From an uncultured bacterium (lineage in GTDB: Bacteria > Patescibacteriota > Patescibacteriia > CAIQCM01), in contig CAIQCM010000092.1 of NCBI GenBank assembly GCA_903870305.1, forward strand, positions 1 through 9,813: a DNA stretch of 9,813 nucleotides, read 5' to 3'. Shown in pieces: positions 1 to 5,607 of the stretch. The notes below the pieces were generated by a model. That model did not search any database and was not told the origin of the DNA. It saw nothing but the letters and a program-made list of their open reading frames with translations. Both the position numbers and the translations under genes were made by a program. Numbering within the stretch: the first letter of the stretch is position 1; each line of letters starts with the position of its first letter.

Positions 1-887
1 GTAAAAATGTTCACCCGCAATTGATAGAAAAGATATTGAGCAACCCGCTTTATTGCGGCATCATTCGGACGGGCGGCGTTGATTATCCGGGGAGCTTTGA
101 ACCGATCATACAAAGGCCGCTTTTTCTAGCTTGTCAGCAAAATGGAAAACACAAATCCGCCCTTGCGCTGCCAAGGGTAACCGATAGACCGGAGTTTCCG
201 CTTCGGAAATTCGTTATTTGTTCCGAGTGTGGCGAACCGATAACGGGAAGCTCCCCAAGTGGGAGGCGCGGCAAGCGGTATCCGTACTATCACCATTCAA
301 CAAAGGGATGCGCCGTTAAGAAAAATATCCGTAAGGTTGATTTTGAAAAAGCGTTTACAGAATACCTAGCCAAGATCACACCGGACAAACGTTATGAAAA
401 GCTGTTTAAGGCGGTCGTTCTTGATATTTGGAAAACGAATTATAAAAACATCGATGAGCGTAACGCTATTGCACGTAAGGCGATAGAAAAGCTGGAACTG
501 GAACGGCAGCGCGTTTTTGAGCTTCACAGGGCGGCCACATATAGTGATGCCGACTTCAAAGAGCAAAAGGCCATCATCGATCACCGCCTAGATGTTCAAT
601 ATTCCGTTATTGAGGAACAGCGAAGCGAGGAATTTAACATGGATGCCGCGCTAAATTATTGTTTTGATTTTGTGAGCAATACGGTTAAAAAATGGTTGGA
701 GTTGGAAAACAACTACCTAGCACGGATTGGTTTCCAAAAAATGATCTTCAAGGAAAAATTGCCGTTTGACGGAGAAAAATTTGGAACCGCGAAATTATCG
801 CTAGTTTACAATCTAAAAGGGACTTCCCTTGAAGAAAAGTCCCTTTTGGTAGCCCCAACCGGATTTGAACCGGTGTATCATCGCTGA
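1..887 (+). CDS. Large serine recombinase, C-terminal part (5' end outside window)
   Basis: This is a site-specific DNA recombinase of a mobile element. The reading frame is already open at base 3, so the TTG at 21 is not the real start and the catalytic resolvase domain lies left of the window. The visible part begins in the Recombinase domain (NPLYCGIIRTGG ... FEPII). A zinc-ribbon follows: CSEC (Cys codons near 219 and 228) and a later YYHHSTKGC, so the set looks like Cys-Cys-His-Cys instead of the usual four Cys. After it comes a charged, probably coiled-coil stretch (about 430-640), as in other large serine integrases. The last 12-14 codons (VAPTGFEPVYHR) are antisense tRNA-Glu, and the codons before them lie in a terminator hairpin, so the native C-terminus was probably reshaped at the insertion junction. 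The gene is clearly more AT-rich than its neighbours, which fits transfer. The family call is firm; activity cannot be judged. Confidence 0.88.
   Translation, partial: KNVHPQLIEKILSNPLYCGIIRTGGVDYPGSFEPIIQRPLFLACQQNGKHKSALALPRVTDRPEFPLRKFVICSECGEPITGSSPSGRRGKRYPYYHHSTKGCAVKKNIRKVDFEKAFTEYLAKITPDKRYEKLFKAVVLDIWKTNYKNIDERNAIARKAIEKLELERQRVFELHRAATYSDADFKEQKAIIDHRLDVQYSVIEEQRSEEFNMDAALNYCFDFVSNTVKKWLELENNYLARIGFQKMIFKEKLPFDGEKFGTAKLSLVYNLKGTSLEEKSLLVAPTGFEPVYHR
815..847 (-). terminator. Terminator hairpin at the 3' end of tRNA-Glu, possibly bidirectional
   Basis: The arms AAAAGGGACTT (815-825) and AAGTCCCTTTT (837-847) are perfectly complementary over 11 bp, with an 11-nt loop between them. Read on the minus strand, the hairpin begins at the last base of the tRNA CCA end and finishes in a run of four T, as expected of an intrinsic terminator for the tRNA. 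The symmetry gives the same T run on the plus strand, so it could also stop transcription of the recombinase gene, although it lies inside that reading frame. Confidence 0.7.
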
Positions 888-924
888 GAACGATGCGTCC
901 TAGACCGGGCTAGACGATGGGGCC
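847..924 (-). tRNA. tRNA-Glu (anticodon CTC), CCA encoded
   Basis: On the minus strand the segment folds as a full cloverleaf. The acceptor is GGCCCCA with TGGGGCT (one G-U pair). The D stem is GTCT/GGAC. The anticodon stem is CATCG/CGATG with loop TTCTCAG, giving anticodon CTC for GAG. The T arm is ACCGG-TTCAAAT-CCGGT. The discriminator is A at 850 and CCA is encoded at 849-847. The 3' half overlaps the end of the oppositely oriented serine recombinase frame, which suggests the gene is an integration target that stayed intact. Two partial copies of its 5' end lie just upstream. Confidence 0.95.
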
Positions 925-937
925 ACGGTAATGTTTG

Positions 938-943
938 ATTTTA
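938..943 (-). promoter_or_regulatory. Possible -10 box of the tRNA-Glu promoter
   Basis: TAAAAT on the minus strand lies 13 nt before the first tRNA base, inside the AT-rich stretch 931-965. The spacing would allow a start a few bases ahead of the tRNA. No good -35 hexamer is visible 16-18 nt further upstream, so this is only a candidate. Confidence 0.3.
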
Positions 944-970
944 GACAACGATAATTATTTGCGTTGAGTC

Positions 971-1072
971 CCACGATGTCGATCTGACCCGAGCTGGATT
1001 CCGCGAGGGCTAGACGATGGGGCCCGACGAGTTGCTGGTTGTTAGTTACTGGTTACTAGTACACCGACGCCT
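971..1072. repeat. Tandem ~101-bp repeat, unit 1, containing a tRNA-Glu 5'-end copy
   Basis: This unit and the next share, in the same order and at a constant 101-bp offset: GATCTGACCCGAG (981-993 here), a variable 9-nt tip, a 22-nt block that includes GGGCTAGACGATGGGGCC (1007-1024), and a word-rich stretch from GTTGCTGG (1031) to ACCGACG (1069). The 18-mer is identical to the first 18 bases of tRNA-Glu read antisense (907-924). The segment 985-1014 can fold as a hairpin: CCC, a GA/GA internal loop, and a 4-bp stem with one mismatch. There is no open reading frame of note. Confidence 0.8.
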
Positions 1073-1172
1073 CCACCGATAGATCTGACCCGAGCCGGTG
1101 TCGGCGAGGGCTAGACGATGGGGCCGGGTTTTAGTTGCTAGTTGTTGGTTACTAGTTAGTGGTACGCCGACG
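1073..1172. repeat. Tandem ~101-bp repeat, unit 2, containing a tRNA-Glu 5'-end copy
   Basis: This is the second unit: GATCTGACCCGAG is at 1082-1094, the 18-nt tRNA copy at 1108-1125, and the word-rich stretch at 1134-1172, which matches unit 1 at 33 of 39 positions by eye. Its hairpin is better than that of unit 1: GCCG-GTGT-CGGC is perfect and is flanked by GA on both sides and then CCC/GGG. Between the repeat and the murF stop (1173-1204) I see nothing. Confidence 0.8.
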
Positions 1173-1204
1173 AATTGAAACGATAACAGACCATTGAAAA
1201 TTTT

Positions 1205-2491
1205 TCAAGCATCCCATTCCTTCCCCTGCCGGCAGAGGAGCTCTTCGGCGCGTTCGGGTTCGAGCATCAAGATTTTCACGGCGCGCTCGAGACGGATGGT
1301 GTTCTGCGAGCCCTTCACCAAAATAACATCGCCCGCGTGCAAACGTTCTTCCAAGAAACGCGCCGCGGCAACGGCGTTTTCCATGTGAATGACGCGGTCC
1401 TCGTTCATGCCGTTCTTTTTCGCCGCTTCAATCGCCTCATGCATGGCTTCTCCTACGGCGACAAAAAGATCGATGTTGTTTTTTGCGATATACTCCCCCA
1501 CCTCACGATGCGCGCGTTCCGTGAAACCGCCAAGCTCGCGCATGTCGCCCAGGAGCGCAATGCGCCGAGCGCGCTCCGGCACGGGGAACGAGCGCAGCAC
1601 TTCGAGCGCTTCGTGCATGGCTCCCGGCGATGCGTTGTAGGTGTCGTCGATGATCACCGTGCTTTTCACGCCGGGGATGATGCGCATGCGGCCGGGCGGT
1701 GGCGCGTAGTTGCGCAAACCTTCGACCGCGGCGGCAAAAGGCGCGTGCAAAACTTTCGCCGTCGCAAGCGCGGCGAGCGCGGCGAGCGCATGCCCGCGTC
1801 CGACGACCCCGGGCAGATCGACGGTGATCGAGCCGGAAGCAACCGGCACAATAATGCGCATTCCAAGGACCGCGGTCGAACGCGGGTCGCGAATATATTC
1901 GACGACAGAGGCGCGAAGGTCGGCGGCGCTCACGAGCCCATAGGTCATAACTTTCGACCTGGCCACGCCGCGCATGGCGGCAACGCGCGGATCATCGGCG
2001 CAAAGAATGGCGCAGCCGTCCGGCGGCAAGGCCTTGACCAGCGTTTCTTTTTCTTCGGCAATGGCGCCGATCGAACCGAAAAATTCCATGTGCGCTTCGC
2101 CGACCGACGTGACGATAGAGATCGTTGGCGGCGCGATGGCGACGAGTTTGGCAAGGTCGCCCTGCCGATCGGCGCCCATTTCCAAGATAAGCATCTTTGG
2201 AAATTTTCGACCAAAGATCAAATACGACCAACCGCGCAAAATTATAACTAGCCAGCCAAAGATATTTTTTCCCGCCGCCGCGCCGCCGATCACCGTTAAC
2301 GGCAGACCCAGTTCGTTGTTATAATTCTTCGGCGTGGCGCGGACATCATATGTGCCGGAAAGCGCGGCAAAGACCGCCTGCTTGGTCGAGGTCTTGCCCG
2401 CCGAGCCGGTAATGCCGATCACCAGGGGCTTGTACTTTCTAAGAATAGCCGTGGCGATTGCGGCTAATGTTTTTTCGAGAATTGTTTTCAT
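1205..2491 (-). CDS. murF: UDP-N-acetylmuramoyl-tripeptide--D-alanyl-D-alanine ligase (MurF), N-domain lacking
   Basis: This cytoplasmic Mur ligase adds D-Ala-D-Ala to the UDP-MurNAc-tripeptide using ATP. With the ATG at 2491 it has 428 residues. The P-loop GITGSAGKTSTK is at 26-37, EMGADRQGD at 104-112, EEKE with a likely carbamylated Lys148 at 146-149, PPPGRMR at 264-270, DDTYNASPGAM at 282-292, LGDMRELGG at 314-322 and LVKGSQNT at 391-398. Typical MurF has its P-loop near residue 100, so the N-terminal substrate-binding domain is absent and only ~25 residues precede the P-loop. A hydrophobic insert (about 77-95) may touch the membrane. The frame extends to a TTG at 2524, but those 11 codons lie in an inverted repeat, so the ATG is preferred. 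No Shine-Dalgarno sequence is visible. It is the last gene of the minus-strand block, after the PBP. Confidence 0.9.
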   Translation of the reverse strand: MKTILEKTLAAIATAILRKYKPLVIGITGSAGKTSTKQAVFAALSGTYDVRATPKNYNNELGLPLTVIGGAAAGKNIFGWLVIILRGWSYLIFGRKFPKMLILEMGADRQGDLAKLVAIAPPTISIVTSVGEAHMEFFGSIGAIAEEKETLVKALPPDGCAILCADDPRVAAMRGVARSKVMTYGLVSAADLRASVVEYIRDPRSTAVLGMRIIVPVASGSITVDLPGVVGRGHALAALAALATAKVLHAPFAAAVEGLRNYAPPPGRMRIIPGVKSTVIIDDTYNASPGAMHEALEVLRSFPVPERARRIALLGDMRELGGFTERAHREVGEYIAKNNIDLFVAVGEAMHEAIEAAKKNGMNEDRVIHMENAVAAARFLEERLHAGDVILVKGSQNTIRLERAVKILMLEPERAEELLCRQGKEWDA

Positions 2492-2501
2492 AGGTGATCG
2501 G

Positions 2502-2635
2502 AAGAACCAAGAATCAAGAACCAATTTCCAAAAAAGTCCAAAGATTTAATAATTAAATCTCAATTTTTAACTTTGAATTTTTTCAGTTGATTTTTTATGA
2601 TTTGCTTGGAAATTGGTTCTTGGTTCTTGGTTTTT
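2502..2635 (-). repeat. Long inverted repeat between PBP and murF
   Basis: The arms 2502-2530 and 2607-2635 pair at 27 of 29 positions. Each arm is built from an iterated word (AAGAACC / GGTTCTT). The centre holds a second perfect palindrome, AGATTTAAT-A-ATTAAATCT (2542-2560), in AT-rich sequence. The right arm ends 3 nt from the PBP stop codon; the left arm ends 10 nt before the murF ATG. It fills the spacer. It may act as an mRNA hairpin, processing site or weak terminator, but there is no run of T in the standard place. Confidence 0.85.
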
Positions 2636-2638
2636 ACG

Positions 2639-4468
2639 CTAATGCGTATCGTCTGGCGCCACCTCAAGATACTTTAGCGCAAACGAGGCAATGTCGCCAA
2701 AGAGCGGGGCGGCCGAACTTTCCGCGAACTGCACGTCCTTGGGCCGGTCGAGGCGCACGATCATGACAAAACGCGGGTCGGAGACCGGCGCAAAACCGGC
2801 AAAAGTGCCTATGGTCGCGTGCGGATCGGCGTCATAACCCGTGCCGTCGCTTTTCGGGATCTGCGCCGTGCCGGTCTTTCCCGCCACCAAATACCCGGGC
2901 ACCGCGGCACGCTTGCCGTGGCCGTTTTTCACCACCGAAACCAACATGCCGGTCAGGAGTCCGGCGGCGCGGTCGGAGATGACCTGACGCACGGTGCGCG
3001 GTTCCGTCTTCACCACGGTTCCGTCGGGGTGAACGATTGAATCGACGATGTACGGCTTCATCACCTTGCCGCCGTTTGCGATCGCGGCGTAAGCGACGGC
3101 AAGTTGCAAAGTTGTCGCCGTGATCCCCTGTCCGAAAGACGCGCTCGCCGCGTCCACCGGCCGATGACTCTTAAGCGACGACAAGTTGCCAGGCGACTCG
3201 GTGTCGAGTTCAATGCCCGTGCGCACGCCAAACCCAAAGGCCTTTAAGTACGACTCATATTTGTCCATGCCGGTAAGCTGCATGGCGAAAATGGCGCCCG
3301 TGTTCAATGATTTGTCCAGCACTTCGATCATTGTTTGCGTTCCCAAAACGGCGTGATCCGAATTGTTGATCACTTGCGACCCAAACTTCATGGAACCGGT
3401 ATCGTCGTAGGTGGTGTTCGGCGTGAGAACGCCCGTGTCGAGCGCCGCGGCCATGGTTACGGCTTTCATGACCGAGCCCGGTTCATAAGCGTTCCAAATG
3501 GCGCCGTTGTTGAATACATTAGCGTCATCGACCCGATTATACGCGTTGGGGTCAAAGTCCGGCGCGCCGCACATGGCGAGGATCGCGCCGGTTTTGGGAT
3601 CCATCATGACGACCGATCCGCTCTGCGCCTTATGAAACTCCACCGCCGCCTTAAGCTTGTCGCAAACCGTCGCTTCCAGCGTCCTGTCGACAGTGAGGAC
3701 GATATCCGAACCGTCAACCTTTTCTTTGAGCGACCCATCCGCGGAAGCGATGATATTGCCGCTCGGGTCCTTTGAGGCCGAAAGAAATCCGGGCGTGCCG
3801 GAAAGCTCTTTGTCCCAATAACCTTCCAGTCCGTAAAGCCCGATCTTTGCATCGTTTTTAAAACCGACAAAACCCAAAAGCTGCCCGCTAAAACCGCTTT
3901 CCGGATAGAACCGCGCTTTTTCCGGAGCAAAATTAACATTCGCAAACCCCAGCGCGCGAATACCGTCGGCGACGCTCTTTGCAAGATCGCGACCGAGCGG
4001 TTCGTAGGCCGCGAGCGCCACGCTCAAGCGCTTGAGAAGTTCCGCTTCTTTGTCGGCCAAATTCTGCTGGACCTCCGCCTTGATCTGGTCGGGGGTTTTG
4101 TCCTTTGAATCGACCGGGGAAACCAGAAACGGCGCCAGGGTTTTGGCTTCGTCAGTCGCGTTGAACGAGTTCCGGTTGTCGGAGTAGGCGGTCCACAGGT
4201 CAATGTTGGTGGCGACCGGATACAACGAGTCGGAATCGCGCTCGCGCACCAGGATCTGTCCGCGTTCTGGCAATAGTTTGTCAAAAAGATCGTGCTGGCC
4301 GCCGGCGAGCTGCGAATAAAAACGACCTTGAACTATTTGCAGTTGCGCCAAACGAACGGCGACGACAACGACACCGATCACAATGACGATGATAAGAAAA
4401 ATATCGCGGACACCCCCGGGGGTTGCTCGCGTTTTTAAACGCGTCGGTTTATAGCGGGCGGGGTTCAT
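2639..4468 (-). CDS. Class B penicillin-binding protein, FtsI/PBP2 family transpeptidase
   Basis: This peptidoglycan D,D-transpeptidase crosslinks stem peptides outside the membrane, in septal (FtsI) or lateral (PBP2) wall synthesis. It has 609 residues. After a basic cytoplasmic N-terminus comes one membrane anchor (about 23-42), then the dimerisation/pedestal domain starting near LLPERGQILVRE (65-76), then the transpeptidase domain. All three catalytic motifs are present: SVMK with nucleophile Ser332 (332-335), SLN (387-389) and KTGTAQ (531-536). No PASTA repeats follow. The ATG overlaps the TGA of the upstream membrane protein as ATGA and has no Shine-Dalgarno sequence, so translational coupling is likely. 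The stop is TAG, next to the inverted repeat before murF. Overall form favours FtsI, but the sequence alone does not separate FtsI from PBP2. Confidence 0.93.
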   Translation of the reverse strand: MNPARYKPTRLKTRATPGGVRDIFLIIVIVIGVVVVAVRLAQLQIVQGRFYSQLAGGQHDLFDKLLPERGQILVRERDSDSLYPVATNIDLWTAYSDNRNSFNATDEAKTLAPFLVSPVDSKDKTPDQIKAEVQQNLADKEAELLKRLSVALAAYEPLGRDLAKSVADGIRALGFANVNFAPEKARFYPESGFSGQLLGFVGFKNDAKIGLYGLEGYWDKELSGTPGFLSASKDPSGNIIASADGSLKEKVDGSDIVLTVDRTLEATVCDKLKAAVEFHKAQSGSVVMMDPKTGAILAMCGAPDFDPNAYNRVDDANVFNNGAIWNAYEPGSVMKAVTMAAALDTGVLTPNTTYDDTGSMKFGSQVINNSDHAVLGTQTMIEVLDKSLNTGAIFAMQLTGMDKYESYLKAFGFGVRTGIELDTESPGNLSSLKSHRPVDAASASFGQGITATTLQLAVAYAAIANGGKVMKPYIVDSIVHPDGTVVKTEPRTVRQVISDRAAGLLTGMLVSVVKNGHGKRAAVPGYLVAGKTGTAQIPKSDGTGYDADPHATIGTFAGFAPVSDPRFVMIVRLDRPKDVQFAESSAAPLFGDIASFALKYLEVAPDDTH

Positions 4469-5526
4469 GGTTTGAACAACTGGTCCGTGCCGTAAAAAAG
4501 CTTGATCAGATCCGGAAGCGGCCCCAGGGTTTTGCTTGTTCCGCCAGCGCTCACGGGTACGGTCGGCGTGCCCATATTGACGTCGAGGATGGGAACGGGG
4601 ATGTCGAAAGGCAGTTGTAATTTTACGCCGGAAAGCGACGTGCCCGCGAGGCGGCGAATGAGCGAAATAAGCGGCTGGGCTCCGGCGATCGGGGTCACGC
4701 TCACGGAGCGGTCATAATTGGAAAAGCGCAAATCGATATGGAACGAGGAGTCATTCAGTTTGGCGACCAGCAGCGCCTCGCGCAGCGAGCCGTCGTTTTG
4801 CGCGATCCAAACCTCACCCGTAACGGGCGGCAGGGCGTCAACGATCCGCACAAGTTCGGCATGTTGGTCCGCCGAAAGCGGCGCGCCCTTAACCGCCGTT
4901 TTTGTTTCCGTGAAGACAGCGAGGAGCGCCGGACGGCTTAAAACGACCCGATACGGCGTGCAGAGAACGTTGTCGACGAAGACGGGCGTCTCCGTCTTGG
5001 TCGGCGCGAAGGGAATATGGCGCTTCGCTATCGCGACGATCGCTTGGAGATCGGCTTCGGTAAAGTCGGTTGTTGCTTCGGGGAAAAGACGATCGCGGCC
5101 GACCGCCAAAAGCGTTTGCACGTCCAAGGCCGCCCAGACCGATTGAAGCGCGTCCGGCAACACCTTGGGAAGGCCGTCGATCCGATCAAAATTCAAATAA
5201 ATTTTTCCGTCCTTTGCTTTGGCTTGTCCGCTGCCCGAGAACGACTGGCGCGGCGCTGCAAACGAAAACTGCAGATCGGCCGCTGGCGCCGTTAAAAGGC
5301 GCTTATCAAGAGAGCCGCTGACATTGAAAGACAGACCATCCTTGGCGTCGTCCGCCGCCTGTATGCTGAAGTCAAGGCCTTTGGCGTCAGCGAGTCGTTC
5401 GAAGGCGGCGTCAACCGCCCGTTCCGGCGAGCGCAAATACCAATACGTGCCCAAGAGCTGAAATACGATCACTCCGGCGATAAGTGCAATGCCGCCCAGC
5501 AAGCCCCAAAATATAATACGTCGCAT
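4465..5526 (-). CDS. Membrane-anchored extracytoplasmic protein of unknown function
   Basis: I do not recognise this protein with confidence. It has 353 residues from the ATG at 5526. MRRIIFWG and a hydrophobic segment (about 5-27) form an N-terminal anchor with positive-inside topology; no lipobox Cys is present. The remainder alternates short polar and hydrophobic stretches (for example DLQFSFAAPRQSFSGSG and KIYLNFDRID, 84-115), suggesting beta-rich folding somewhat like LolA/LppX-type lipoprotein domains; that is a guess. The only Cys is residue 199. The frame can be extended to a GTG at 5550, but those codons belong to the inverted-repeat arm. Its stop overlaps the PBP start (ATGA), so the two proteins are probably made together and may act at the same site on the outer face of the membrane. 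Confidence 0.8.
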   Translation of the reverse strand: MRRIIFWGLLGGIALIAGVIVFQLLGTYWYLRSPERAVDAAFERLADAKGLDFSIQAADDAKDGLSFNVSGSLDKRLLTAPAADLQFSFAAPRQSFSGSGQAKAKDGKIYLNFDRIDGLPKVLPDALQSVWAALDVQTLLAVGRDRLFPEATTDFTEADLQAIVAIAKRHIPFAPTKTETPVFVDNVLCTPYRVVLSRPALLAVFTETKTAVKGAPLSADQHAELVRIVDALPPVTGEVWIAQNDGSLREALLVAKLNDSSFHIDLRFSNYDRSVSVTPIAGAQPLISLIRRLAGTSLSGVKLQLPFDIPVPILDVNMGTPTVPVSAGGTSKTLGPLPDLIKLFYGTDQLFKP

Positions 5527-5529
5527 GAA

Positions 5530-5607
5530 AAAATATCTAATATCTAACACCTAATATCTAATCCGTTGCCGTTCATTAGGCATTAGATATTAGATATTAG
5601 ATATTTT
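5530..5607 (-). repeat. Long inverted repeat between rarA and the membrane-protein gene
   Basis: The arms 5530-5562 and 5575-5607 pair at 29 of 33 positions around a 12-nt GC-richer loop (5563-5574). Both arms are iterations of TATCTAA / TTAGATA. The right arm overlaps the rarA TAA (5606-5608); the left arm ends 3 nt before the ATG at 5526. In the minus-strand transcript the hairpin is followed by a run of T directly before the start codon, so it resembles a terminator or attenuator and leaves no room for a Shine-Dalgarno sequence. Confidence 0.88.

Noticed and set aside
1008..1125. Additional functional tRNA genes at the two 18-mer copies
   Set aside because: Only the acceptor 5' strand and part of the D arm are present; no anticodon arm, T arm or matching acceptor 3' strand follows.
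971..1172. CRISPR array
   Set aside because: There are only two units of ~101 bp, conservation runs over most of the unit rather than a short repeat with unique spacers, and no cas gene is near.
1031..1172. Long inverted repeat in the tRNA-murF spacer like those at other junctions
   Set aside because: The GTTACTAGT-type words here are all direct repeats; no complementary arm is present in the spacer.
1780..1800. Short GC-rich tandem word (GGCGAGCGC) inside murF
   Set aside because: It is explained by an Ala/Leu-rich helix (LAALAALA) in the protein.
1337..2251. Long plus-strand open frame of 304 codons opposite murF
   Set aside because: It is antisense to a gene with all MurF motifs, and its product is Arg/His/Gly-rich without domain character, as expected of a shadow frame in GC-rich DNA.
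2492..2499. The run before the murF ATG reads GATCACCT on the minus strand, like the 3' end of 16S rRNA
   Set aside because: It is the same sense as the rRNA tail, not complementary to it, so it cannot serve as a Shine-Dalgarno site; an 8-nt match by chance is likely.
2492..2524. Extended murF start (TTG at 2524), and likewise GTG at 5550 and GTG at 8746 for the other two genes after hairpins
   Set aside because: The extra codons are translations of the iterated-word repeats and use weak start codons; an ATG follows within 11 codons in each case.
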